The notes beneath the pieces are model-generated. The model saw nothing but the letters and a program-made list of their open reading frames with translations. It was not told the DNA's origin and did no database searches. Shown here piece after piece: positions 51,328-59,540 of a DNA stretch of 64,000 bases. The position numbers and the translations under genes are program-made. Source of the stretch: Sphingosinicella sp041621755 (GTDB lineage: Bacteria > Pseudomonadota > Alphaproteobacteria > Sphingomonadales > Sphingomonadaceae); NCBI GenBank assembly GCA_041621755.1, contig JBFKAE010000002.1, positions 1 through 64,000 of the forward strand. The letters run 5' to 3'. Each line of letters opens with the position of its first letter. Position 1 is the first letter of the stretch.

Positions 51328-52547
51328 CCATCAAGGTCTGGACCGATGGGCGAGCGGCAGGCCTGCTTGGGGCGAAGGGGGCAAGGGGAACGGCGTTCGC
51401 ATATGCCTCCGGCACAGGGCCGGCGGACGCTGTGTCCGTCACCATGCCGGTGCGCCTGGCCTCGTGGGACAGCGACTACGGTCTTGCCCCGATATTCGAG
51501 ATGAACCTGCCCGAAGGCGCGCTGCGCGAGCGGCTGCGGATGGCTTTTGCAAAAGCCACCGGGGCATTCGACGACCTCGACCTGCTTGCAATCGTGGGGC
51601 GCTCGCAGGTGGGGCGGCTGCGCTACACCGACGAGCATGCCGAGCTGGACCAAGCTGTCCCGTTCCAGTCGGTCGACGAGCTTCTGGCCAGTCGCCGGGA
51701 CGGCAATCTGTTCCAGTATCTGCTTGAGCGGTTTGCCGCCTATTCGGGCGTGAGCGGAGTTCAGCCCAAGTTGCTCATCCGCGACGACATTGCCTGGGGG
51801 GCAGGGCCCGAGGCAGGGACGCGGACAAGCATCCAGGGCGCAACACACATCGTCAAATTCTGGGAAGATCAGTATCCGCAGCTTGCTGCAAACGAGTTCT
51901 TCTGTCTCAAGGCGGCAGAACGTGCCGGTCTTCCGGTCCCGCGTTTCCAGCTTTCCGAGGACGGCCGCGCGCTCGTGATCGACCGGTTCGATCTGCGCAG
52001 CGACGGTCGATATCGCGGCTTCGAGGATTTCTGCGTCCTCAACGCACGGGCGACGGCCGAGAAATACCGCGGATCATACGAGACTGCCGTCCTCAAGCGG
52101 TTCCGCGAATTTGCCTCGCCCGAGCAGATTGCGGCAGGGTCAGAGACGATCTTCCGGATGATCGCACTCAACGCTGCGCTTCGTAATGGCGACGCGCACC
52201 TGAAAAACTTCGGGATCGTCTACGACGACATCGAAGGAGAGGTCGCGCTGGCGCCGGTCTACGACCTGGTCACGACCACTGCATATATTCAGGCCGATCA
52301 GATGGCGCTGACGCTCGATGGTTCGACCCGGTGGCCGACGGCGAAGCAATTGTTGGCATTCGGCACGAACCGGCAGATCGGATCGCCCGCAGCGATCAAG
52401 GCCATGCTCGGCGCGATTGCCGAGGCGGTGTTCGAGACAATGGGGGACCTTAAGCGTCACATGCAGGTGGAACCGGAGTTCGAGGAAATTGGCACCCGGA
52501 TGCTGGCGCAATGGGAAGAAGGAATCCGCACCAGTCTCATCGTCTAG
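51324..52547 (+). CDS. hipA: HipA-family serine/threonine kinase toxin
   Basis: A 407-residue toxin kinase that in E. coli phosphorylates glutamyl-tRNA synthetase and causes persistence. The HipA N-terminal domain (KVWTDGRAAGLL) and core are present: SGVQPKLL loop, HIVKFWEDQYPQLAANEFFCLKAAERAGLPVPRF, catalytic RNGDAHLKNFGI with the Asp and Asn, and APVYDLVTT with the metal-binding Asp. All kinase residues seem intact, so it should be active. It is coupled to hipB. Confidence 0.93.
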   Translation: MTIKVWTDGRAAGLLGAKGARGTAFAYASGTGPADAVSVTMPVRLASWDSDYGLAPIFEMNLPEGALRERLRMAFAKATGAFDDLDLLAIVGRSQVGRLRYTDEHAELDQAVPFQSVDELLASRRDGNLFQYLLERFAAYSGVSGVQPKLLIRDDIAWGAGPEAGTRTSIQGATHIVKFWEDQYPQLAANEFFCLKAAERAGLPVPRFQLSEDGRALVIDRFDLRSDGRYRGFEDFCVLNARATAEKYRGSYETAVLKRFREFASPEQIAAGSETIFRMIALNAALRNGDAHLKNFGIVYDDIEGEVALAPVYDLVTTTAYIQADQMALTLDGSTRWPTAKQLLAFGTNRQIGSPAAIKAMLGAIAEAVFETMGDLKRHMQVEPEFEEIGTRMLAQWEEGIRTSLIV

Positions 52548-52584
52548 TGCGAAAGACCGCGAAAGTCGAAAAGGACCCCAAGAT

Positions 52585-52761
52585 ATGACAAACGAGGTTG
52601 CCATCGAAGTGGACAGCAATGGCGAATTTCAACTGCCGCAAGCGATCATGGCCCGCCATGGCTGGGCGCCTGGATCGCGACTGGTCGTTGAGCTGATGCC
52701 TGATGGATTGCTGCTGAAGGACGCGCCGCACGAGGACGTTTCGATGGAGCGTCAGGCTTGA
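52585..52761 (+). CDS. AbrB/MazE-type DNA-binding protein
   Basis: A 58-residue protein with the SpoVT/AbrB swapped-hairpin pattern (VAIEVDSNGEFQLPQAIMARHGWAPGSRLVVELMPDGLLLKDA). Such proteins are antitoxins of PIN or MazF toxins. It starts about 35 bases after hipA and lies ahead of an RHH-PIN pair, so a direct toxin partner is not clear. AAGGA precedes the ATG. Confidence 0.75.
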   Translation: MTNEVAIEVDSNGEFQLPQAIMARHGWAPGSRLVVELMPDGLLLKDAPHEDVSMERQA

Positions 52762-52792
52762 GCAGATTGCCTTTTCGCCAGATCGGTGTATA

Positions 52793-52806
52793 TGTGTACA
52801 AACACA
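52793..52806. promoter_or_regulatory. TGTGT-ACAA-ACACA dyad upstream of the RHH-PIN pair
   Basis: An inverted repeat 18 bases before the antitoxin start, in the usual place of an RHH autoregulatory operator. Confidence 0.5.
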
Positions 52807-52824
52807 CAAGTGCCGGAGTTCGCC

Positions 52825-53064
52825 ATGTCTTCCACTCGCTGGAATATCGCTGTGTCGCAGGACACGGATCGGTCCGTGCGGATGTTCCTCGCCGCCCGTG
52901 GGGGAGGTCGTAAGGGCGACCTGTCGCGCTTCATCGAGCAGGCTGTTCGCTCCTACCTGTTCGAGCAGACTGTCGCAGAGGCGAAAGAGGCAACTGCCGA
53001 TCTGAGCGAGGCGGAGCTCACCGAGCTGATCGACGAAGCTGTCGAGTGGGCGCGCCATAACTGA
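52825..53064 (+). CDS. RHH-type antitoxin of a PIN toxin
   Basis: A 79-residue protein with an N-terminal ribbon-helix-helix (RWNIAVSQDTDRSVRMFLAARGGGRKGDLSRFIEQAVRSYLFEQ) and an acidic tail (LSEAELTELIDEAVEW). Its stop overlaps the PIN gene start by one base. The ATG with GGAG seven bases ahead is chosen; an in-frame ATG 13 codons upstream lies in the operator-like dyad. Confidence 0.85.
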   Translation: MSSTRWNIAVSQDTDRSVRMFLAARGGGRKGDLSRFIEQAVRSYLFEQTVAEAKEATADLSEAELTELIDEAVEWARHN

Positions 53065-53489
53065 TGCGTGTCATACTGGACACGAACGTCCTGATTGCCG
53101 CACTGATTTCGCGATTGAGCCCGCCCGACGCGATCTACCGCGCCTGGCGAGAGGGCCGTTTCGAATTGGTGACATCTCGTTTGCAGCTGGACGAGCTGAG
53201 ACGGATAAGCCGCTATCCCAAGCTCAAGCCAATTCTGCCGAACCATCGGATCGGCACCATGGTAAACCATCTCAATCGCGCCATCGTGCTCGATAAGGTT
53301 CCGGCGTTACCGGACGGTGTGGAAACACAAGACCCGGACGACGATTTCCTCTTGGGCATGATCCTGGGCAGCGATGCGGATTTCCTTGTGACAGGAGACA
53401 GGCGTGCCGGCCTCCTGCAGCACGGGAGTTTCCAGCGGGCGCGGATCATGACCCCGACGGCATTCTGCGCCGAACTGTCCCTTAGCTGA
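53064..53489 (+). CDS. PIN-domain ribonuclease toxin
   Basis: A 141-residue PIN-domain toxin of the putative toxin component family (COG1569). Conserved acidic residues are seen in ILDTNVLIAAL (Asp7), QLDELRRI and DPDDDFLLGMILGSDADFLVTGD, which would hold the metal ions for RNA cleavage. It is directly coupled to the RHH antitoxin upstream. Confidence 0.9.
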   Translation: MRVILDTNVLIAALISRLSPPDAIYRAWREGRFELVTSRLQLDELRRISRYPKLKPILPNHRIGTMVNHLNRAIVLDKVPALPDGVETQDPDDDFLLGMILGSDADFLVTGDRRAGLLQHGSFQRARIMTPTAFCAELSLS

Positions 53490-53574
53490 CAGGGACCCAT
53501 TCTATCATTGGAGCAATCGTGAGTTGCTTCTTTGCTCCGAATTGATAATACATCTTATGTTAAATATCAATGGG

Positions 53575-53928
53575 TTAGGCCCGCGAGCCGTGCTGGAGAA
53601 GCCGGCGTTCCAGCAAACTGGCGAAGTCGCGGCGGCTGTCGGCGACAACCGCGATCGTAACCAGATCACCTTGGGCCGTATAGATGATGCGATATGGCCA
53701 GACCGAGAGCTGCCGCCAGTCAGTCATCCCCAACGCGTCCAGCTCCGGTGGGACTGGCCCGCGCAAGGGATACTCGATCAGGCTCTCGATGGCATCGTAG
53801 AGCGTGTCGAGAAGCGCATCGGCTCCGTCCGGACCGTCCGCGCCGCGCTGTTTCAGACGATGATTGTAGATCGCCTGCAGGTCGCCTTCGGCTTCTGCGG
53901 CAAACTGAATGCGGGTTGGCTTCGCCAT
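53575..53928 (-). CDS. RelE/ParE-family toxin
   Basis: A 117-residue toxin of the RelE/ParE fold: IQFAAEAEGDLQAIYNHRLKQRG, then LIEYPLRGPVPPELDALGM and WPYRIIYTAQGDLVTIAVVADSRRDFASLL. The final Arg/Tyr-containing strands fit the family. Its start overlaps the antitoxin stop by one base on the minus strand. Whether it targets mRNA on the ribosome or gyrase cannot be told. Confidence 0.9.
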   Translation of the reverse strand: MAKPTRIQFAAEAEGDLQAIYNHRLKQRGADGPDGADALLDTLYDAIESLIEYPLRGPVPPELDALGMTDWRQLSVWPYRIIYTAQGDLVTIAVVADSRRDFASLLERRLLQHGSRA

Positions 53929-54200
53929 CAGCGCGCCGCGCGAGCGCGTATCCGATCCTTGAGACCTTCGAGCGGCTGAACCCGGCCTTGCGCCATATCG
54001 TCGCGCGCCATCGCGAGAAGCTTGAGGAGCGCCAGCAGTTCCTGGGTCTCCGCATAGCTCGCAACGTCCTGCAGAACCGCCTTTGCCTCGCCGTTTTGCG
54101 TAATCACCAGCGGCGGCGCGCCATCGGCCAAGTCGCGGATGACTTCGGCGCTGTGGGCTTTCAGATAGCTGATCGGCTTGACGCGGGTTTCGAGGCCCAT
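53928..54200 (-). CDS. Phd/YefM-family antitoxin
   Basis: A 90-residue antitoxin with the Phd/YefM N-terminal domain (KPISYLKAHSAEVIRDLADGAPPLVITQNGEAKAVLQDVASYAE). It neutralises the coupled RelE/ParE toxin. The dyad ATATTC-N5-GAATAT at 54216-54232 lies 15 bases upstream and is the likely autoregulatory operator. Confidence 0.92.
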   Translation of the reverse strand: MGLETRVKPISYLKAHSAEVIRDLADGAPPLVITQNGEAKAVLQDVASYAETQELLALLKLLAMARDDMAQGRVQPLEGLKDRIRARAAR

Positions 54201-54215
54201 AGCTCACTCCATACC

Positions 54216-54232
54216 ATATTCGGTCTGAATAT
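54216..54232. promoter_or_regulatory. ATATTC-N5-GAATAT dyad upstream of the Phd/YefM antitoxin
   Basis: A perfect 6-bp inverted repeat with a 5-bp spacer in the promoter region of the antitoxin-toxin pair (minus strand). It fits a Phd-type operator by location. Confidence 0.6.
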
Positions 54233-54288
54233 AGTCTAATGGGGACAAGAAGGCAAATCGTTCCGAGGCCATGTGACGCTCCGCAAAT

Positions 54289-54636
54289 TCAGGCGAAACC
54301 ACCTTCGGTGATCCGGTCGAGATAGCGTTGGACCTGATGGCTATATCCCTGCCGGACGAGCTCTTCTGCCGTTGCGTCACCGAACGAAGGCAGAGCTTGC
54401 GAACGGTACCACGCGTAGGCTGCACAGGCGCTTCCGGCCCATGGAACGGCCTTGTCGATAATCCCGCAAATTTCGGAAAGGCGTGTTTGCTCTGTCACCC
54501 CACGCGCAAAGGCATGTGGCGGAAGTCCAGAGGCAGCAGCCAGTTCGGACAAGGTGATCCGAAGCGCAGCCGACAGTCTGTCGGGCGAGACACCATGTTC
54601 ATCGGAAACTTCACTCAGAAAGGCCGACGTGCACAT
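54289..54636 (-). CDS. MbcA/ParS-like antitoxin-type protein, no RES toxin seen
   Basis: A 115-residue protein. The first half has an HTH-like region (LSAALRITLSELAAASGLPPHAFARG). The second half matches the Xre/MbcA/ParS toxin-binding domain (WAGSACAAYAWYRSQALPSFGDATAEELVRQGYSHQVQRYLDRITEGGFA). The usual RES-domain toxin gene downstream is missing; the Phd-RelE pair follows instead. It is probably an orphan antitoxin left after loss of the toxin, or an anti-addiction factor. Confidence 0.75.
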   Translation of the reverse strand: MCTSAFLSEVSDEHGVSPDRLSAALRITLSELAAASGLPPHAFARGVTEQTRLSEICGIIDKAVPWAGSACAAYAWYRSQALPSFGDATAEELVRQGYSHQVQRYLDRITEGGFA

Positions 54637-54705
54637 GAATTTTCCCGAATTCCGGCTATAAGCGGCCTGCAATGCGAGCCGCGCGATGATAGTTGAGGGA
54701 AGGAT

Positions 54706-55005
54706 ATGGCCAAGTCCGTCGAAAGCAAGGGTCGCCCGGTCTCGGTACGGCTGACCGCCCACGACTTTGCACTCATCGATCGCGCCGCCAGCTTGCGGAG
54801 CTGTTCGCGAGCGGATTTCGTTCGGGAAGCAGCGGTACGCGCGGCCGAAGACGCGCTGATGGAACAGCGACTCATCGGGATGAGCAACAGAGGATTTGCC
54901 GCGTTCGCCGCAGAACTCGCACGGCCAGCGCAAGCGGTTCCGCAGCTTGTGGAGATTCTCAAGAGACCGGCGCCTTGGGAAAAGCGCTCCGGCCAATCGC
55001 ACTGA
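54706..55005 (+). CDS. DUF1778-like (TacA-type) antitoxin, orphan
   Basis: A 99-residue protein with a ribbon-helix-helix start (GRPVSVRLTAHDFALIDRAASLRSCSRADFVREAAVRAAEDAL), as in TacA/DUF1778 antitoxins. The usual GNAT acetyltransferase toxin is not found nearby. It is divergent from the MbcA-like gene across 69 bases that contain a CCxGAATTCxGG dyad. GGAAGG precedes the ATG. Confidence 0.78.
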   Translation: MAKSVESKGRPVSVRLTAHDFALIDRAASLRSCSRADFVREAAVRAAEDALMEQRLIGMSNRGFAAFAAELARPAQAVPQLVEILKRPAPWEKRSGQSH

Positions 55006-55044
55006 TCGATTAACCCCGGAAGCGCCGGAAGCTGCAGCCGAAAA

Positions 55045-55617
55045 TCACGCCGCAAACAGCTCACCCTGGCGCGGGATCCGTGACGCCGAAACCGCCGGCA
55101 CCGCCGCAGGCTTGCGCAACAGGCGCAGCACGGCAGGCTTGACCACATAGACCGCATGGCGCCCACCGCCGCGGTTCTTGTGATTAGTCGCGTAGCCCGC
55201 GTAGTGGCGCGTGACGAGCCCGGCGCGCACGAGGTCCGAGGTCGCACGGCTGACGTTGGCGCGCCCGACCGAAAGCACCTGTTCCTCGACCGCAGCTTCG
55301 ATATGGGGTTCGTCGATCTCCGGCCTGCCGGTGAGCTCGTCCTTGAGGCCCGCCTCGACGCGCTCGCGCAGCGCAGCACGGCGTGCGGGCTGTTCGCTCA
55401 TCGGCAGGAGCTGGGTGCAAAGCCAGTCGCGCAGCAGGACCGGGTCCCCTTCCCCGGCACCAGGCGAGCTGGCCACGAACGGACCCGCATGCCCTCGCCC
55501 GTCGGCGATTTCAGCGATGAGTTGAAGAACCAGGAAGGCATAGCGCGGCCGGTTCGATGCCTCGGCCAGGACCGCGTAGATGCCTCCAACGCCTGATATC
55601 TGTGCCTGTCGTTTCAT
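55045..55617 (-). CDS. Hypothetical protein with winged-helix-like region, possible replication or control protein
   Basis: A 190-residue basic protein. A winged-helix-like segment lies near residues 115-160 (VGRANVSRATSDLVRAGLVTRHYAGYATNHKNRGGGRHAVYVV). The upstream 445-base region contains a long inverted repeat, so it may bind there. No family is recognised; a plasmid replication or copy-control role is only a guess from the neighbourhood with SSB and the repeats. The start lacks a strong ribosome site. Confidence 0.7.
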   Translation of the reverse strand: MKRQAQISGVGGIYAVLAEASNRPRYAFLVLQLIAEIADGRGHAGPFVASSPGAGEGDPVLLRDWLCTQLLPMSEQPARRAALRERVEAGLKDELTGRPEIDEPHIEAAVEEQVLSVGRANVSRATSDLVRAGLVTRHYAGYATNHKNRGGGRHAVYVVKPAVLRLLRKPAAVPAVSASRIPRQGELFAA

Positions 55618-55879
55618 GGATTAGTATTGAGCACAAAACGTGAATCCTGTGAATCCCCTTTGACCCAAAACATGTCGTTTGTCGCTTGTGACACTTTGCC
55701 CGGGGCCCGGAAAAGACCTTTCCAGCATCGCCCATTCGCATCGCCGACTATAGCCAAAAATGCCCGAAAAGGGGACTATCGGTCAGGGACGCCACCCAGC
55801 CCCTTTCGAACTTGACACTCCATCTCCGGGCAAAGTGTCACGAATGACAGCGCCGGTCTCGCAAGGCCGGTCGGCCAAG

Positions 55880-55908
55880 AAAAAGGGGGCCAGCTTGCGC
55901 CGACCCCC
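55880..55908 (-). terminator. Intrinsic terminator on the minus strand downstream of ssb
   Basis: On the minus strand a 10-bp stem starting GGGGGTC closes on a GCAA tetraloop and is followed by TTTTTC. It would end transcripts coming from ssb. Confidence 0.8.
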
Positions 55909-56021
55909 GTGGAAAGTTTGGGAGAGGATGCCTGAAAGGCAGCGCCAATATAGGCCGCACCCTGCAATGCTGCAAGTGCGAAAAGATCGCACGGGGTTGA
56001 ATAATGCGCACACGGGGAGAA

Positions 56022-56048
56022 GCGGCGCTGCCCGATGGACAGCGCCGC
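56022..56048 (-). terminator. Hairpin just after the ssb stop
   Basis: Perfect 9-bp arms GCGGCGCTG/CAGCGCCGC with a 9-base loop, 14 bases past the ssb stop; only TTCTCC follows on the minus strand, so it is a weak terminator or mRNA-stabilising hairpin. Confidence 0.55.
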
Positions 56049-56062
56049 CTCCTGGCCTGGCG

Positions 56063-56398
56063 TCAGAGGAACAGGACTTCCTCGGCGACGATCTCGACGG
56101 CGTAGCGCTCGATGCCTTCCTTGTCGGTCCACTTCGAGTAGTGGAGGCGGCCCTGGACTTCGACCAGATCGCCCTTCTTCTTGTGCTTCGCGACCGAAGC
56201 CCCGAGCCCGTTGAAGGCGGTGATGCGGTGGAATTCTGCGAGGGTTTCGGTATAGCCCGCTTCGTTCTTGACCGTCTTGCCATCAACCAGTTTGGGGCGA
56301 TCGGTGACCAGTGTGAAGCCGGTGATTTCGGTCTCGCCGGCGCGGCGGGTTTCGGGCTGGCTGGCGATGCGGCCGATCAGGATGACGAGGTTCTTCAT
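56063..56398 (-). CDS. ssb: Single-stranded DNA-binding protein, short plasmid type
   Basis: A 111-residue SSB with the OB-fold pattern MKNLVILIGRIASQPETRR, then FHRITAFNGLGASVAKHKKKGDLVEVQGRLHYSKWTDKEGIERYAVEIVAEEVLFL. It ends with the fold and lacks the Gly-rich linker and acidic DDxxPF tip that recruit repair proteins in chromosomal SSB. It probably protects single strands during transfer or replication of the element. AGGAG precedes the ATG. Confidence 0.9.
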   Translation of the reverse strand: MKNLVILIGRIASQPETRRAGETEITGFTLVTDRPKLVDGKTVKNEAGYTETLAEFHRITAFNGLGASVAKHKKKGDLVEVQGRLHYSKWTDKEGIERYAVEIVAEEVLFL

Positions 56399-57413
56399 GG
56401 GTTTTCTCCTGCTTGAATTCGGCGGAACCGCCCGCCGATGAACGCGATCGGCGGCGCGCAAAGGCCCGGGCTGCACCGAGCGACAAGCATCGCGCAGGCG
56501 TGAGGGAAACCGGCAAAAGCGAGGAGTGGCGCGGCAAGCCCGCAAGGGCTTCACGGTCCGCTGCTTTTCCGGTTGCCGGCCGGGACGGGCGCCGCAGGGT
56601 TCATCGGCATGCAAAGGGCGGTTTGCGCCAGTTCAGGCAGGTTGGATGACGGACATGGAGCTTCGTCCCGATTGGACGCGCACTTGCCTGGCCCTACCCC
56701 CAAGAGGACAGGATTTTTCATCGCTACGCGGTCGCGCGTCTCAGACTGGCGAGACACATAGGGACAAGTTTCGGTGCGGGCCCTGCCCTCATGGCTTCTC
56801 ACCTAGCTGGCACGGCCAGCCTGTGATGTCGCTTCCAAGGACCGATGGCGGTCTGGTCAGAGGTCCAGCCTGCCGACATATCGACTGGGGTACCGTTCGA
56901 GGGAACACACCGCCGCGATGGACGTCACAGGGGTCAGCTCCATGATGCCTGCGACGGCGGCTTTGCCCTCGGGTAGCGCCGCTTCAGGAAGCAATCCCCC
57001 TCCCCCCGTCAAACCGACGAGTCAATGGACCTCGACTGCCCCACGCTCCCTGGCCCCGATCGTCACCTGAAGGGCCGGCATCCATGCCGGCGAGCTTGGG
57101 CGGGCGGCGGCGCGCCAGCGTCGACGCGCGCCCTAGCGAGTAGAGCGGGTTGCCCCAAGCCCGCGCGGGGCGCGGGCGCCGGGGTGCCCCTTCCCTTGCC
57201 CTTTCCTGATCCACATTCCCGACATCAGCAGCCAGATCCCAGGATATACCCCTTCGCATCCCGCGCCAGCGGGACCGCTGCACCGCAGGATCCCCTGGAA
57301 TCGTCCGCCTCCCCAGGCTCGACGCCCGGGCGGGCACAGGATAGATTACCGCAGAGCTGGAAAGCCCCCTCGGGGCCGATTCCCGGCACTGAACCCCGAC
57401 AGGAATGAGACAG
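56399..57413. other. One-kilobase region without a supported gene, several hairpins
   Basis: Open frames here are short or compositional. Hairpins seen: AAGCCC-GCAA-GGGCTT (about 56535-56550) inside wider arms AACCGG..AAAAGC/GC.TTTTCCGGTT (about 56509-56575), and GCCGGCAT-CC-ATGCCGGC (57074-57091). The first lies in the leader of ssb and could be a regulatory RNA structure. Confidence 0.45.
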
Positions 57414-57608
57414 ATGGCAAACAATCCTCTCATGCCCACTGCGCTGCAGGTCGCCGAAGCCATCGCCAAAGTGCTCGGCGCAAAGCTCGCCGATCTTTCG
57501 GCGGAGCGCATCGACCTCGACCGCGAGGAAGCCGCGCTGTGTCTCGGCCTCGCCGAAGGCGTGATCGACAGCCTCAAGGCCGAAAGCGACCACGCGGAGA
57601 GCGCGTAG
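57414..57608 (+). CDS. Small hypothetical protein ahead of the DUF1173 gene
   Basis: A 64-residue helical, acidic protein (TALQVAEAIAKVLGAKLADLSAERIDLDREEAALCLGLAEGVIDSL). AGGA lies before the ATG. It precedes the DUF1173 gene by about 180 bases in the same direction. No family is recognised. Confidence 0.65.
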   Translation: MANNPLMPTALQVAEAIAKVLGAKLADLSAERIDLDREEAALCLGLAEGVIDSLKAESDHAESA

Positions 57609-57790
57609 CCGGAAATCGTCCAGCCCCTCAATGTCACTGCCGCAGGCAGGGTCCAGCGGGCTTGCGGCCCGGTAAGGGCAGGCATAGACTGAATCCTGCG
57701 GGGTCCATGCGGGACCCGCACAACCAACAAAGGAGATGCGCGAGAGGTCGAACGGGCAGCGTCGATCGCGAGGAATTGGAGAACCCACCC

Positions 57791-59029
57791 ATGATCCAGC
57801 GATACCGTCTGCTCGGGCAAGTCGTTCCCGAAGGAGAACGCCTGCAGCCCCTTCTGGCCGAAGCCTATGCGCGCAAGCTGCCGGTCCTGTGCGAATGCCG
57901 ACCCGCAAGCGAGCTTCCGCTCTATATAGCCCATCGCAATGACCGTTACGTGCTCGCGCGCTGGCCCGGTTCGGGCGCGCGCCATGCAACGGCCTGCGAT
58001 CACTACGAGGCCCCCGATCACCTCACCGGCATGGGCCAGGTGCGCGGCAGCGCGGTGATCGACGACGAGGAAAGCGGCGAGACCAGCCTCAAGCTTGGGT
58101 TTCCGCTGTCGCGCGGGGCCGCAAGGCTCGCGCCCGCTGCGCTGACCAACGACAAGCCGACGGTCAAATCGACCGGCCAGAAGCTCACCATGCGCGGGCT
58201 GCTCCACGTCCTGTGGGACCGGGCCGAGCTCACCCACTGGCACCCGAAGATGGCGGGCAAGCGAAGCTGGTTCGTCGTGCGCCGCGCGCTGATCGAAGCC
58301 GCCGCTGCCTGCAAGGCGAAGCAGGAGGCCCTGCCCCACATGCTGTTCGTCCCGGAAACCTTCCGGCTCGAGGACAAGGAGGACATCCGCGCCCGCCGCC
58401 GCGCGGCGCTGGAAAGGGTTTACCGTTCGCAGAGCGACATGATGGTGGTGATCGGCGAGATCAAGGAGATCGTGCCCGCCCATGGCGCCGAACGCATCGT
58501 CCTGCGTCATGTCGGCGACATGCCCTTCGTCATGGACCCGGACATGGCGCGGCGCTTCCACAAGCGGTTCGCGGGCGAACTGGCGCTGTGGCAGGCGCAG
58601 GACAGCGCCCGTGGCAGCGATGGCCACCTCGTTATCGCCGGCTCGTTCGCGCGGCGCCGACAGGGCACGTTCGACCTTATCGAGGTGGCGCTGATGCCGG
58701 TTACCGGTGAATGGATGCCCTACGAGACCAGCGACGAGCGCTACCTGATTGCCCGCGCCGTTGCCGACAAGCGGCGGTTCGTGAAGGGTCTGCGCGTCAA
58801 TCTCGATGCCGAGACGCCGATCGCAAGCCTGGTGCTCAAGGACACCGGCGAGCAGGCCACTGCGATCCACATCCATGATCGCGATCACGAGGCCGGCGAA
58901 CCGCTCGAGGCGCTGCTCGCGAGCGGGGGCGTGGCCCATGTGTTCTGGAAGGAAGGCGAAGCCCTGCCCCAACGCGCGGGCCGGCCACGCCGCAGCCCAG
59001 CGCCAAGGCAGGAGCAAGCGCTCGCCTGA
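57791..59029 (+). CDS. DUF1173-family protein
   Basis: A 412-residue cytosolic protein of the DUF1173 family, found on alphaproteobacterial plasmids. Recognisable parts: LPVLCECRPASELPLYIAHRNDRYVLARWPGSGARHATACDHYE with conserved Cys and His residues near the N-terminus (CEC; CDHYE), the LTMRGLLHVLWDRAELTHW segment, and a C-terminal region with ETPIASLVLKDTGEQATAIHI. The Cys/His cluster may bind zinc. Function unknown. GGAG stands about 10 bases before the ATG. Confidence 0.85.
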   Translation: MIQRYRLLGQVVPEGERLQPLLAEAYARKLPVLCECRPASELPLYIAHRNDRYVLARWPGSGARHATACDHYEAPDHLTGMGQVRGSAVIDDEESGETSLKLGFPLSRGAARLAPAALTNDKPTVKSTGQKLTMRGLLHVLWDRAELTHWHPKMAGKRSWFVVRRALIEAAAACKAKQEALPHMLFVPETFRLEDKEDIRARRRAALERVYRSQSDMMVVIGEIKEIVPAHGAERIVLRHVGDMPFVMDPDMARRFHKRFAGELALWQAQDSARGSDGHLVIAGSFARRRQGTFDLIEVALMPVTGEWMPYETSDERYLIARAVADKRRFVKGLRVNLDAETPIASLVLKDTGEQATAIHIHDRDHEAGEPLEALLASGGVAHVFWKEGEALPQRAGRPRRSPAPRQEQALA

Positions 59030-59036
59030 GCTGCGA

Positions 59037-59540
59037 TCAGTCGAGCTTGCCGCCGGGTCCGCGGCGCGGATGCAGATCGAAGCGGCGTCCGCCTGGCGGC
59101 GCGGCCCGCAAAGCGGCAAGCCGGGTTTCGACCCGGGCGGGATCGACGAGTACCTCGATGCGGTCGAGGCTAACGATGGTCCAGATCGCCTCGCCCGGAT
59201 GTCCATCCGTATGCACCGACCAGGCCAGCGGCAGCTTGTCGGGATAGAGCCAGAGCAGCAGCAACGGCAGCGCCGCGAGATTGGGCGCACCATCCTCGTC
59301 GGCGATGACCAGTTGGCCCGCGACCTGATCGTAGCGGGCATTGAGCCCGAGCGGCATCGGGTGGCCGACGATCCCGAGGATCGTGTCGCGCGCCTGCGGG
59401 CCGAACAGGCCGTCGAGCTCGGGGCCGGGCTGCGCAGCGGCATCGGTGGCAAGGTCATGGAGGAAAACGAGCACGGCGACGAAGCGCGCAGCTTCCTCGC
59501 GCGTGCAGGCAAGCTCAAGCGTGAGCCGGACAGGAGGCAT
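59037..59540 (-). CDS. Hypothetical protein
   Basis: A 167-residue protein with an alpha/beta pattern (VRLTLELACTREEAARFVAVLVFLHDL; LPLLLLWLYPDKLPLAWSVHTDGHPGEAIWTIV) and a basic end. It is convergent with the DUF1173 gene with an 8-base gap. The family and function are not recognised. Its frame contains no rare stops and has normal GC3, unlike the long shadow frame on the same strand. Confidence 0.65.
   Translation of the reverse strand: MPPVRLTLELACTREEAARFVAVLVFLHDLATDAAAQPGPELDGLFGPQARDTILGIVGHPMPLGLNARYDQVAGQLVIADEDGAPNLAALPLLLLWLYPDKLPLAWSVHTDGHPGEAIWTIVSLDRIEVLVDPARVETRLAALRAAPPGGRRFDLHPRRGPGGKLD

Larger units (their letters stand above)
55618..56062. other. Intergenic region with a 16-bp perfect inverted repeat (possible oriV or operator)
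   Basis: GTGACACTTTGCCCGG at 55688-55703 recurs inverted at 55826-55841; similarity extends outward (TGTC and T at equal distance). Inside lies a second pair, CGAAAAGGGG/CCCCTTTCG. The region also carries the SSB terminators. It has no gene. Such symmetric sites are usual for replication or partition proteins. Confidence 0.6.

Noticed and set aside
56509..56575. Possible third copy of the A/B structured element
   Set aside because: A similar plan (outer A/T-rich stem, inner hairpin) but the primary sequence does not align in either orientation.
56984..59518. 844-residue minus-strand frame opposite the DUF1173 gene
   Set aside because: Low-complexity Ser/Arg-rich start, no domain, and it conflicts with genes in both directions that have ribosome sites and plausible folds.
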